This document shows positions 57,191 to 64,000 of a DNA stretch of 64,000 nucleotides, in pieces (the stretch's first letter is position 1; each line of letters begins with the position of its first letter). The stretch spans positions 199,661 through 263,660 of the forward strand of contig NZ_KQ949029.1 in assembly GCF_001514285.1 (NCBI RefSeq). The letters run 5' to 3'. A program made the translations under genes and the position numbers. The notes under the pieces were generated by a model. That model worked only from the letters and a program-made list of their open reading frames with translations, had not been told where the DNA came from and made no database searches. The stretch is from Streptomyces sp. DSM 15324. GTDB taxonomy: Bacteria; Actinomycetota; Actinomycetes; Streptomycetales; Streptomycetaceae.

Positions 57191-57607
57191 ATGTCGTACG
57201 TCCCGTCCCGCCCGATGGAGGCCAACGGTGGGGAGAGGTCGGTGGGCGAACTGCTGTCCGCGGTGACCTCGGACGTCCAGACCCTGTTCCGGCAGGAGGT
57301 GGAACTCGCCAGAACCGAGGTCAAGCAGGAGGCGACCAAGGCGGGCAAGGCCGCCGGCATGTACGGCGGCGCCGGGTTCGCCGGCTACATGGTGCTGCTG
57401 TTCCTCTCGCTGGCGGCCGTGCTGGGCCTGTCCAACGTGATGGACGGCGGCTGGGCCGCACTGATCGTCACCGCCGTGTGGGCCGTGATCGCAGGGGTCC
57501 TGTACCAACGGGCCCGCACCCGTATGCGCACCGTGTCGCCGAAGCCGGAGCAGACCGTCGACACCCTGAAGGAGAATGCACAATGGGCACGTCACCCGAC
57601 CAGATGA
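57191..57607 (+). CDS. phage-holin-family / DUF1469 membrane protein
   Basis: A 138-aa protein with SVGELLSAVTSDVQTLFRQE (amphipathic N-terminus), KQEATKAGKAAGMYGGAGFA, and two membrane helices (MVLLFLSLAAVLGLSNVM and WAALIVTAVWAVIAGVLYQR). This is the actinobacterial phage-holin/DUF1469 family, which is chromosomal and not a sign of a phage. It overlaps the next gene by 25 bases. Confidence 0.85.
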   Translation: MSYVPSRPMEANGGERSVGELLSAVTSDVQTLFRQEVELARTEVKQEATKAGKAAGMYGGAGFAGYMVLLFLSLAAVLGLSNVMDGGWAALIVTAVWAVIAGVLYQRARTRMRTVSPKPEQTVDTLKENAQWARHPTR

Positions 57608-58254
57608 GGGCCGAGATCAGCTCCACCAGGGACCGTTTGGCCGCGGATGTGGACCGGCTCGCGGACCGGACCAGCCCGCGGCGCATGGCACGACGTCGCA
57701 CCCGCAGGATGCGCGGCGCCGTCTCGGGCATGCGGGACCGGGTCATGGGAACCACCACCGAGACCGCACAGAGGGTCGGCAGCGGCGCCCAGTCGATGGC
57801 CGGGTCGCTGCAGGAGGGCACCCAGCAGGCGGTGGGCACCGCGCGCGAGGCCGCGGGCCAGGCCGGCGAGGCGGTGCGGCAGGCCCCGGAACAGGCGATG
57901 CGGCAGACCCAGGGCAATCCGCTGGCCGCCGGGCTGATCGCTTTCGGCGCCGGCCTGCTCGCATCGTCGATGCTGCCCACGTCCCAGCTGGAGCGGGACA
58001 AGTCCGGCGAACTCATGCAGGGCGAGGCGCTGGAGCCGGTGAAGCAGGCCGCACTGGACTCCGCGCAGAACCTGAAGGAGGGCAGCAAGCAGGCTGCGCA
58101 GAACGCGGTGCAGGAGGTGGCGGACACCGCCAAGGAGGGTGCCCGCGCCACCCAGGACGAGGCCGGCGCGCAGGCCGGTCACGTGGCCGACCAGGCACGT
58201 GACTCGGCCGGACACCTCGCCTCCGAAGCCCGCCAGGAGCGCGGACCCGGCTGA
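57583..58254 (+). CDS. DUF3618 protein
   Basis: A 223-aa protein beginning with the DUF3618 signature PDQMRAEISSTRDRLAADVD followed by RLADRTSPRRMARRR. The remainder is Ala/Gln-rich helix with one hydrophobic stretch (GLIAFGAGLLASSMLPTS, about 127-144). Usually found after a DUF1469 gene in Streptomyces, as here. Function unknown; composition suggests a membrane-lining stress protein. ATG at 57583 with AAGGAG eleven bases upstream, inside the previous gene. Confidence 0.85.
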   Translation: MGTSPDQMRAEISSTRDRLAADVDRLADRTSPRRMARRRTRRMRGAVSGMRDRVMGTTTETAQRVGSGAQSMAGSLQEGTQQAVGTAREAAGQAGEAVRQAPEQAMRQTQGNPLAAGLIAFGAGLLASSMLPTSQLERDKSGELMQGEALEPVKQAALDSAQNLKEGSKQAAQNAVQEVADTAKEGARATQDEAGAQAGHVADQARDSAGHLASEARQERGPG

Positions 58255-58273
58255 GGAGGCGGGAACGATGCGG

Positions 58274-58305
58274 GGCGGGGAGGCAGCCGCGGCTGCCTCC
58301 CCGCC
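58274..58305. terminator. 32-bp perfect palindrome, strong bidirectional terminator
   Basis: GGCGGGGAGGCAGCCG followed at once by its reverse complement. It lies between the DUF3618 stop and the convergent rheA stop and can form a stem of about 14 bp. Confidence 0.75.
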
Positions 58306-58381
58306 TCCTGCGCCTGCGAGGCGCGGCGGCGGGCGGGTCAGCGGTCGCGACCCGCCGGGACGCGCGACGCCCGTCGATGGG

Positions 58382-59038
58382 TCAGTCGGGGGTGTCGGGT
58401 CGCAGGGGGGCGGAGCTCGTCAGGGTGTCGAGTCTGGCGGCCAGGTCGGGGTGGGTGGGCGTCAGGTAGGGGCGGGCGGCGGTCAGGGGGTGGAGGAGGA
58501 TCGAGGGGTCGTCGTGGGCGAGGGCGGCGTCGAGTCGGCCGAGCGGCAGCCGCGCAGCGACCGGCAGGTCGGTGAGAGCGGTGATCTGGCCGGCGATGCG
58601 GCGCAGGTCGGCCGCGTTGCGGCGGGCCCAGGCAGCGACGGTGCGGTCGGCGGCCCGGCGTTCCCGCGTGGCCTGCACGCGCTGTTCGCCGGTGCTTCCC
58701 TCGGGACCGGGCCGGTTGCGCAGGTAGCGGCGCTCGGCCGCCTGACGGCTGGCGACTCCCAGGGGGTGGGCGAGGTCGGCCCAGCTGGCTCCCGCGTCGC
58801 GGGCCGTTTCGATCAGGCCGGTCTCCCATCCGGCGAGCTGCTCGCGCACCTGCCGCAGGAGCAGGAGGGAGGCGAGGGCCGCCTCCGGACCGGGGCCGGC
58901 GTCGACGGCGCCGGGGGTCCCCTGCCGGGCGGCGCGCAGGCTTTCGGCTATGGCCCGGAGTGCCGCCTCGGCGGCCAGGAACGAAGCCGGGCCGGGGATG
59001 TCGACGCTGGACGAGGGCGGCTGATCGGCTGTCGTCAC
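58382..59038 (-). CDS. rheA: RheA-like HSP18 repressor
   Basis: A 218-aa protein matching the Streptomyces HSP18 transcriptional regulator family: AALRAIAESLRAARQG, LLLLRQVREQLAGWETGLIE, TARDAGASWADLAHPLGVAS (helix-turn-helix-like), RQAAERRYLRNRPG, and a C-terminal helical part. RheA of S. albus represses hsp18 and is itself the heat sensor, losing DNA binding on warming. Gene order (divergent from hsp18) and the exact operator between them support the assignment. GTG at 59038 with GGAG six bases upstream; the GTG at 59044 is too close to it. Confidence 0.85.
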   Translation of the reverse strand: MTTADQPPSSSVDIPGPASFLAAEAALRAIAESLRAARQGTPGAVDAGPGPEAALASLLLLRQVREQLAGWETGLIETARDAGASWADLAHPLGVASRQAAERRYLRNRPGPEGSTGEQRVQATRERRAADRTVAAWARRNAADLRRIAGQITALTDLPVAARLPLGRLDAALAHDDPSILLHPLTAARPYLTPTHPDLAARLDTLTSSAPLRPDTPD

Positions 59039-59080
59039 GGGCACCTCCGCGATGTGTCATCGTTTGGACGACGGAGCGTT

Positions 59081-59099
59081 TGTCATCCATCGGATGACA
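59081..59099. promoter_or_regulatory. RheA operator
   Basis: TGTCATCCATCGGATGACA equals TGTCATC-N5-GATGACA, the operator described for S. albus RheA, with both arms perfect (8 bp including the extra C/G). It lies between rheA and hsp18, 43 bases from the rheA start and 66 from the hsp18 start. A further TGTCATCG half-site occurs at 59055-59062. Confidence 0.9.
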
Positions 59100-59164
59100 T
59101 GCTACAACGGTTTCCGTGAGGCGCATTGGCAGTAACTGCCGCAACCCACTGGAGGTGTTCGACC

Positions 59165-59596
59165 ATGTTGATGCGCACCGACCCCTTCCGGGAGCTCGAC
59201 CGCCTGGCCCAGCAGCTGACGGGCCCGGGCACGTGGTCTCGTCCCACCCTCATGCCGATGGACGCCTACCGTGAGGGCGACGAGTACGTGGTGGCGTTCG
59301 ACGTCCCCGGCGTCGCCCCCGAGGCAATCGACATCGACGTCGAGCGGAACATGCTGACCGTCAAGGCCGAGCGCCGGCCCGTGGCGAAGGCCGACGATGT
59401 GCAGATGGAACTGTCGGAGCGGCCGCTGGGTGTCTTCTCCCGCCAGATCGTCCTGGCCGACACGCTGGACACCGAACGCATCAAGGCCGACTACGACGCC
59501 GGCGTGCTCACCCTGCGCATCCCGATCGCCGAACGGGCCAAGCCCCGCAAGATCGCGATCGGCGGCGCAAGCGACCGCCGGGAGATCTCCGGCTGA
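59165..59596 (+). CDS. hsp18: small heat-shock protein Hsp18 (Hsp20 family)
   Basis: A 143-aa alpha-crystallin-domain protein, the size of S. albus Hsp18. Marks: MRTDPFRELDRLAQQLTG at the N-terminus, AYREGDEYVVAFDVPGVAPE, DVERNMLTVKAERRPV, GVFSRQIVLADTLDTERIKA, DYDAGVLTLRIPIAERAKPR with the IPI motif. It binds unfolding proteins as an oligomeric ATP-independent chaperone. ATG with GGAGG ten bases upstream. Controlled by the RheA site before it. Confidence 0.93.
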   Translation: MLMRTDPFRELDRLAQQLTGPGTWSRPTLMPMDAYREGDEYVVAFDVPGVAPEAIDIDVERNMLTVKAERRPVAKADDVQMELSERPLGVFSRQIVLADTLDTERIKADYDAGVLTLRIPIAERAKPRKIAIGGASDRREISG

Positions 59597-59663
59597 GCCG
59601 GACCGGCACGGGCCGCACAGCGGCGGAGGACGGGCACCGGATCTCCCCCTCCCCGTCCTCCGC

Positions 59664-59717
59664 GCCGACGGAGGAGTAGAGGCCGACGGAGGAGTAGAGG
59701 CCGACGGAGGAGTAGAA
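59664..59717 (+). repeat. three 18-bp tandem repeats, each with GGAGGAG
   Basis: GCCGACGGAGGAGTAGAG three times in a row (last base of the third is A), in the space between hsp18 and the first DUF2267 gene. Each copy carries a Shine-Dalgarno-like GGAGGAG and an in-frame TAG spacing. The third copy ends 14 bases before the next GTG start. Confidence 0.85.
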
Positions 59718-59731
59718 GGGCGGCGGCGGAC

Positions 59732-60127
59732 GTGACGCTGCGACGCGAGGCGTTCCTCGACCAGGTGAGGGAACGCGGCGAGTACGAGACCCTGCTGGAG
59801 GCGGACCGGGCGGCCCGTGTGGTCCTCGCCCTGCTCGGCGCGCACCTCGTCGGCGAGGTGCGCGCCCAGCTGGCAGCGCGGCTGCCGGAAGAGTTCGCCC
59901 TGATCCTTCTCAATCCGCTGCGGAGCGCGGAACCGCTGCCACCGGAGCGGTTCGTGCGGGCCACGGCGGCCTGGATCGAGGGAGCCACCTCCCAGACCGC
60001 GGCCTGGGACGTCGGCGCCGTCCTCAGCACGGTCGCCGACGCGGTCGGGGAGGACCTGCTGCGCGAGATCCTGCTCCAGCTCCCGTACGGCTACGACCTG
60101 CTCTTCGGCCGCCCCCAGCCCACCTGA
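59732..60127 (+). CDS. DUF2267 protein 1
   Basis: A 131-aa all-helical protein: FLDQVRERGEYETLLEADRA, AARVVLALLGAHLVGEVRAQ, LAARLPEEFALILLNPLR, and the C-terminal VLSTVADAVGEDLLREILLQ followed by LPYGYDLLFGRP. This is the DUF2267 pattern of tandem helical hairpins. Function unknown; often found with stress genes. GTG start is likely but has only a G-rich region (GGGCGGCGGCGG) upstream, although three GGAGGAG copies lie a little further away. Confidence 0.8.
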   Translation: MTLRREAFLDQVRERGEYETLLEADRAARVVLALLGAHLVGEVRAQLAARLPEEFALILLNPLRSAEPLPPERFVRATAAWIEGATSQTAAWDVGAVLSTVADAVGEDLLREILLQLPYGYDLLFGRPQPT

Positions 60128-60193
60128 CCACGACGGTGTCCGCGCACGCGGGCGCCGGCACGACGACCTGATCGCGAGAAAGGCAACCACCCA

Positions 60194-60631
60194 GTGATGT
60201 CCGACCGGCGTGCGCCGCTGCAGCACCTGCCCGCGATGACGTACGAGCACCTGTTGGAAAAGGTCCGCCAGGAAGGCGCCTACCCCACGCGGGAAAAGGC
60301 CGAAGCAGCCGTCCACCTGGTTCTTTCGGGACTAGGGCGCCAGCTGACGGGCGACGAACGCGTCGAACTGGCGGCCCGCCTGCCCCTCGAAGCGGCCCGT
60401 GTCCTCACCCAACAGATCCCCGACACACAGCCCCTCACCGGCTGGGGCTTCGTCAAGGACCTGGCGGCCCGCACCGGCGCCCCTCTGGGAACCACCCGCT
60501 GGGACACCGGCTCCGTCCTCGGCGCCGTCGCCGCCCTGTCCGGCCCCGACCTGCTGAGCCGCATCCTGGACCGGCTCCCCTCCGGCTACGCCCTCCTGTT
60601 CGGCCGGGCCGAACTCACCCGGGCTGCCTGA
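60194..60631 (+). CDS. DUF2267 protein 2
   Basis: A 145-aa paralogue: MTYEHLLEKVRQEGAYPTRE, KAEAAVHLVLSGLGRQLTGD, ERVELAARLPLEAARVLTQQ, and VLGAVAALSGPDLLSRILDR with LPSGYALLFGRAEL. It shares the C-terminal LP-GY-LLFGR motif with the previous gene. GTG followed at once by ATG; AAAGG is 11 bases upstream. Probably co-transcribed with its neighbour, 66 bases apart. Confidence 0.8.
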   Translation: MMSDRRAPLQHLPAMTYEHLLEKVRQEGAYPTREKAEAAVHLVLSGLGRQLTGDERVELAARLPLEAARVLTQQIPDTQPLTGWGFVKDLAARTGAPLGTTRWDTGSVLGAVAALSGPDLLSRILDRLPSGYALLFGRAELTRAA

Positions 60632-60699
60632 GATTCACCCGTGCGAGACCGGCGAGCGCCCTCGCCATGAGCGGGGGCGCCCGACCGGATCACTGGCTG

Positions 60700-60810
60700 A
60701 TGGGAGCCGTCAGGGCCCGGGCCTCATGGGAGTCGTCAGGGCCCCGGCACGGTCGAAGCGCCCGTACGCACTCCGGATGTCAGCGCGTAGGCACTCCGGA
60801 TGTCAGCGCG
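60700..60810. repeat. two different tandem duplications
   Basis: ATGGGAGCCGTCAGGGCCC (60700) is repeated with small changes as ATGGGAGTCGTCAGGGCCC (60726), period 26. Then GCACTCCGGATGTCAGCGCG occurs exactly twice (60768-60787 and 60791-60810), period 23. The second copy overlaps the end of the membrane-protein gene. No known element is recognised. Confidence 0.75.
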
Positions 60811-61840
60811 GCTCGTCCTTCCCGGTGTTCTCGCGCGGCAGGAGGGTCTGGCGGGCCCAGAGACTCAGGAGGGCCATTCCGCCGACCAGCACCGGCACCG
60901 GGTCACCGGCGGGAGGGGCCAGCACGTACCCCAGCACCGTGACCGTGCAGACCGTCAAGGGAATGAACGCCGCCGCGCTCTCCATCCCCCATCGCAACGT
61001 CGGCTGAGCCGTGTCCAGAACCTTCGCGCCACCGGGCACCCAGGGGCCGGCGGCGACCACGAGCAGGCCGACGGTGTTGCAGACACACGCCAGCAGGGAG
61101 GGCATCGCCTCGGGGCCGTGCGGACCGACCGTCCACAGACGGAGGGTGTCGCCGGTCAGCATGAGAGACAGCCCGACGATCCCCACCCACAAGGTGGCTC
61201 TCCGGTCGCTCCGCACGAGACGGCGCAGGGCGAACAGAAAGCTGAGGAACAGGACCTCCGCCGCCCACAGCACACCCACCATCCCGGTGCCCAGTCGCCA
61301 GCCGCCCGTGGCGCCCCGCAGCAGGACCCAGACCGTCATGAACACGGCCCCCGCCGTGACGACCCCGTCCAGCACCCGCCGCAGCCACGCCCTCCGGCCT
61401 GTGCCGGCATCGGCCGCGACCACCAGTCCCGCCATCCCCAGGCCGGACGCCAGCGTCAGCCCGACGACCACCACCGGGCCGAGCAGCGACGGCTCGTCAG
61501 GCCCGGCCCCCGGAGGCTGGGTCGACAGCACGTTGACCGCCTCGCGGTACACACCCCCGGCGACCGCCGAACCCCCCAGCAGCAGCAGTCGCGTCCGCAC
61601 CCGTCCGGCCACGCCCCACGAGCGGAGCAGCAGGGAGAGCGCCAAGCCGCAGCACGCGGTCGTCGGCCCGAAGGCCACCGTCCAGGCCGCCACGCTCCCG
61701 GCCGCCCCCGGCCCGCTGAACGTCAGCGCCACTGCCAGAAGACCGGCCACGCCCACCGCGCCCCAGCCCCACGCTCCGGCGCGCCGGAGGCGGCCCGCCC
61801 GGCCCCCGAGCACGTCCGGCGACTTGCCCAACCCCGCCAT
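60803..61840 (-). CDS. polytopic membrane protein, unrecognised
   Basis: A 345-aa protein with about nine or ten membrane helices (for example GVAGLLAVALTFSGPGAAG, VDGVVTAGAVFMTVWVLL-type segments, LLACVCNTVGLLVVAAGPW, VCTVTVLGYVLAPPAG) and short loops, without a soluble domain. The helix pattern resembles the membrane sensor region of some Streptomyces diguanylate cyclases, but no GGDEF or EAL part is attached. ATG at 61840; 60 bases upstream are G/C-rich without clear promoter. Possibly a truncated or stand-alone sensor. Confidence 0.65.
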   Translation of the reverse strand: MAGLGKSPDVLGGRAGRLRRAGAWGWGAVGVAGLLAVALTFSGPGAAGSVAAWTVAFGPTTACCGLALSLLLRSWGVAGRVRTRLLLLGGSAVAGGVYREAVNVLSTQPPGAGPDEPSLLGPVVVVGLTLASGLGMAGLVVAADAGTGRRAWLRRVLDGVVTAGAVFMTVWVLLRGATGGWRLGTGMVGVLWAAEVLFLSFLFALRRLVRSDRRATLWVGIVGLSLMLTGDTLRLWTVGPHGPEAMPSLLACVCNTVGLLVVAAGPWVPGGAKVLDTAQPTLRWGMESAAAFIPLTVCTVTVLGYVLAPPAGDPVPVLVGGMALLSLWARQTLLPRENTGKDEPR

Positions 61841-62069
61841 CAGGTGCGCCTTTCGCCCCGTCCCCCGTCCACCGGGCGTGCAGCACCCGGATCCCTGGAG
61901 AGACGGTAGAAGACGCACCACCTGTCGCGACCTGAACGCTCGGGTCATTCACCCGTACTGCGTAAGGACGGGAAGAGCGCCGGCCTCGGCTTGCACGGGC
62001 GGCTTCGGACGCGTGAGGGTGGAGGCCGACGTGCGCCGACCGTGCCGGTGCGGGCCGGCCCCCACCCGG

Positions 62070-62759
62070 TCAGGGCGCCACCGCGCGGCCCGTCTGCGGG
62101 GAGATCGCGCCGGAGCACAGGCCGCGAGCGGCCAGTCCCTGGGCGATGCGCGGGACCGCGGCGAGCGTGTTGGCGGCCCAGTCGTGCATGAGGATGACCT
62201 GCCCGTTGGTGAGCCGCCCGGCGGCCTGCACGATCGCGTCCGTACTGGCGCCGTTCCAGTCCTGGGAGTCCACGTTCCAGATGATCTCGGTCAGGCCGTA
62301 CCGGGCCTCCACCGCCTTGACCGTCGCGTTGGTCTCGCCGTACGGCGGCCGCATCAGTTTCGGCGTGCCGCCGCCCGCCGCCGCGACGGCCTGCTGGGTG
62401 CGGAGGATCTCGGAGTCGATCTGCGCCTGGCCGAGCTGGGTGAGATGGGGGTGCGTGTAACTGTGGTTGCCCACCCACATGCCTGCCGCAACCTGGGCCC
62501 TGACCTGGGCCGGGTAGGCGGCGGCGTACTGGCCCTCGTTGAACATGGTGGCGCGCAGCCCGTTCCGCTGGAGTGCGCTCAGCAGGGCGGGGGTGTTCCC
62601 GGACGGGCCGTCGTCGAAGGTGAGTCCGACGTATCCCGCGCAGGGTGCGGCCCCCGCCGGCGCGGCCTGGACGGTGAGGGTGCCGGCGGCGGCGAGCGCC
62701 AGCGCGGCCAGGGCGGTCGTCAGGGGGCGAGCGCCCGGACGCCTCCCGGCCGGGCTCAT
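62070..62759 (-). CDS. axeA: acetylxylan esterase (CE4 polysaccharide deacetylase)
   Basis: A 229-aa secreted enzyme. The signal peptide is residues 1-37 (PLTTALAALALAAAGTLTVQ, then APAGA-A). CE4 motifs: VGLTFDDGPSGN (catalytic and metal Asp), NHSYTHPHLTQLG (metal His-x3-His), LMRPPYGETNATV, IIWNVDSQDWNG, VILMHDWAANTLA. Together with the GH11 gene this matches the S. lividans xlnB-axeA pair, although the S. lividans esterase has a cellulose-binding domain that is absent here. It removes acetyl groups from xylan. ATG overlaps the xylanase stop (ATGA). Confidence 0.88.
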   Translation of the reverse strand: MSPAGRRPGARPLTTALAALALAAAGTLTVQAAPAGAAPCAGYVGLTFDDGPSGNTPALLSALQRNGLRATMFNEGQYAAAYPAQVRAQVAAGMWVGNHSYTHPHLTQLGQAQIDSEILRTQQAVAAAGGGTPKLMRPPYGETNATVKAVEARYGLTEIIWNVDSQDWNGASTDAIVQAAGRLTNGQVILMHDWAANTLAAVPRIAQGLAARGLCSGAISPQTGRAVAP

Positions 62760-63430
62760 GGCGCCACCGTGATGGTGGAGCTCCCGCTGCTCTGATAGCC
62801 CTCGGTCGCGAGGATCATGTAGTACCTGAGGGTGCCGAGGGGCATCCCGGCGCGGGCCCAGGCGTCGAAGTGGTTGCCGGTGGTGATGGAGCCGCCCGTC
62901 CGCCTCGACTGCCGGACGCTCCAGTACTGGTTGAAGGTCCTGTTGCCTTCGACGGACGGCGCGTTGTACCGCGTCGTCTGATAGATGTCGTAGGTGCCGC
63001 CGTCGCTGGTCACGGCGCCCTTGTAGGTGCCGGTCGGCCGGTAGGTGCCCCAGTTGTCGACGATGTAGTACTCGACGAGGGGGTTGGACGACCAGCCGTA
63101 CAGGGACAGGTAGCCGTTGCCGGAGGGACTGAAGGATCCGGAGTAGTTCACGGTCCTGCGTGAACCGGTGCTCCAGCCCTTGCCGGCGACGAAGTTGCCG
63201 GTGTTGCGCCAGTTGGTGCGGTAGGAGCCGCCGGAGTCGAGGGTCATGGAGACCGTGCCCTGCGAGTCGGTCCAGAACGAGTAGTAGAAGCCGTTGTTGG
63301 TGCCGGTCTGGTTCGAGGTGATGACCGTCGCCGCCCGGGCGGTGCCGGGCAGGACCAGCGTCGACGCGGCGCCCAGCAGTAAGGCGCATGCGGTCCTGCG
63401 GGTCGGGGTGTGTGCGGGTTGGGCGTGCAT
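62756..63430 (-). CDS. xlnB: GH11 endo-1,4-beta-xylanase
   Basis: A 224-aa secreted xylanase, catalytic domain only. The leader has a Tat-like TRRTACALLLGAASTLVL and cleaves after ARA. The GH11 jelly roll shows GFYYSFWTDSQGTVSMTLDS, NWRNTGNFVAGKGWSTG, NPLVEYYIVDNWGTYRPTG (nucleophile Glu), YWSVRQSRRTGGSITTGNHF, and YYMILATEGYQSSGSSTITV (acid/base Glu). It cleaves internal xylan bonds. No carbohydrate-binding module. The start ATG follows AGGAGGAACC. The upstream region has CGAAA/TTTCG sites, probably for a xylan-responsive regulator. Confidence 0.92.
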   Translation of the reverse strand: MHAQPAHTPTRRTACALLLGAASTLVLPGTARAATVITSNQTGTNNGFYYSFWTDSQGTVSMTLDSGGSYRTNWRNTGNFVAGKGWSTGSRRTVNYSGSFSPSGNGYLSLYGWSSNPLVEYYIVDNWGTYRPTGTYKGAVTSDGGTYDIYQTTRYNAPSVEGNRTFNQYWSVRQSRRTGGSITTGNHFDAWARAGMPLGTLRYYMILATEGYQSSGSSTITVAP

Positions 63431-64000
63431 TCGAGGGTTCCTCCTCTTCTGAGGCCTGAGTGGTCCGCAGTGTTGACCCGCCCCCTTCGACTGTCAATAG
63501 TTTCGGTATTCGCCCCGAAATCTTTCGACCGCTGCTGACTACTATTGAGACAGCCAATTGCGTCCGGGGAATGCAAGATCTGGTACGCATTCCGTCGGCT
63601 GCGGGACCGAATGTTTCGAAGCCCTTCCGGCAATTCTGGAGACCCAGCCCGCCTCGTCGGCGGCGCCGCATGCGCCCCGGTGATCCAAGCGCAACGGCGA
63701 GGCGGTGAACCACCCCACATGACCCACATCACCTACTACCCCCTCTAGTGGTGCATATCGGATGCCATACCCATGCCATCACCCCCTCTGACCTGCACTT
63801 TGCGAGCCACGTCACACAACCGACCATCACCCCCACTACGGCCACAACTAGCAAAAGGGGTCTTTGCGGACGACTCCCGACCCTGCTTCTCTGGACGACG
63901 TCGCACGGCGCCGACCCGCCCACGGGCCTCGGCGCCGACGCACGCAGGCAGCCAGACAGGCCACCGGCCGGTCACCCCGCAAGCGCCCCGCGACCGCCAC
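63431..64000. other. 570-base region without a convincing gene
   Basis: It holds the xylanase promoter region (63430-63640) with CGAAA/TTTCG dyads, then an AT-richer stretch with CCATCACCCCC repeats (63720-63840). An open frame runs from ATG 63773 on the plus strand to the window edge without a stop, but its codon bias is mixed, so I do not call it. The minus-strand frames 63729-63923 and 63745-63975 look like shadows. Confidence 0.5.
63501..63527 (-). promoter_or_regulatory. xylanase upstream dyads
   Basis: TTTCGG (63501-63506) and CCGAAA (63515-63520) form one inverted repeat, and CGAAATCTTTCG (63516-63527) forms a second, overlapping one with 5-bp arms. They lie 70-97 bases upstream of the xylanase start. 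CGAAA/TTTCG dyads are reported upstream of Streptomyces xylanase genes; the binding protein is not shown here. Confidence 0.45.

Noticed and set aside
57191..57607. Phage holin annotation as a sign of a prophage
   Set aside because: The DUF1469/phage-holin family is a common chromosomal membrane protein in Streptomyces, and no other phage gene is near.
63773..64000. Open plus-strand frame running off the window end
   Set aside because: No stop to the edge, but the codon bias is mixed and there is no ribosome site before the ATG.

Overview
The window is 64 kb of very high-GC actinobacterial chromosome, almost certainly Streptomyces. Third codon positions are nearly always G or C, GTG and TTG starts are frequent, ATGA/GTGA overlaps couple genes in operons, and the gene families are typical of the genus: twin SpoIIE/GAF regulators, a SigK/RskA pair, DksA-type zinc-finger proteins, a fused SecDF, DUF3618, DUF2267 and a RheA/Hsp18 pair. 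I saw no rRNA, tRNA, CRISPR array, insertion sequence or prophage.

Layout. 1-6.8 kb: the tail of an unrecognised gene, a shortened TetR remnant, two hypothetical genes, a blasticidin-S-deaminase-like enzyme divergent from a luciferase-like F420 oxidoreductase, and a GAF + GAF/SpoIIE/HATPase signalling protein that appears split by a frameshift. 7-14.6 kb: a six-gene lipid operon (FAD oxidoreductase, DUF1365, two cyclopropane/methyl fatty-acid synthase-like methyltransferases, DUF1295 membrane protein, alpha/beta hydrolase) facing a sigK-rskA pair. This is the counterpart of the mycobacterial Rv0449c-ufaA1-sigK-rskA locus, and the operon and the sigma gene carry matching candidate ECF promoters. 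15.1-17.4 kb: a BlaI/M56 peptidase pair with palindromic operators and an LCMT-type methyltransferase.

17.5-28.7 kb is the most interesting part. Five genes on the minus strand (2-oxoglutarate oxygenase, SbnB-like, Y4yA-type PLP decarboxylase, SbnA-like, MATE exporter) diverge from a four-gene oligopeptide/nickel-type ABC importer. Each arm starts next to its own 19-bp DmdR/IdeR-type iron box. The set looks like an iron-repressed small-metallophore system built on 2,3-diaminopropionate or its aminocarboxylate precursor, but the window contains no NRPS or IucA/IucC-type synthetase.

28.7-46.8 kb: an RCC1-repeat protein, a LysR/MFS pair, a tandem pair of MuiA (DUF4139) proteins, a DEAD-box helicase with a perfect 15-bp hairpin in its presumed leader, a secreted PA14/fibronectin-III protein, a small secreted membrane-anchored protein with a class F-type sortase, an MpaB-type oxygenase fused to EF-hands and coupled to a cis-prenyltransferase, then an ABM protein, a P450, a GNAT and a membrane glutaredoxin. 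47-61.8 kb: an actin/Hsp70-fold protein with two DksA-type proteins, a NarL-type two-component system, fused SecDF, an F420/FMN oxidoreductase, an AraC/metallo-beta-lactamase divergent pair, an envelope-stress-like trio, rheA/hsp18 with a textbook RheA operator, two DUF2267 proteins and a polytopic membrane protein. 62-63.4 kb: an xlnB-axeA-like xylan operon (GH11 xylanase plus CE4 acetylxylan esterase). The last 570 bases hold no convincing gene.

All family calls are by eye. No database search, structure prediction or promoter scoring was run.
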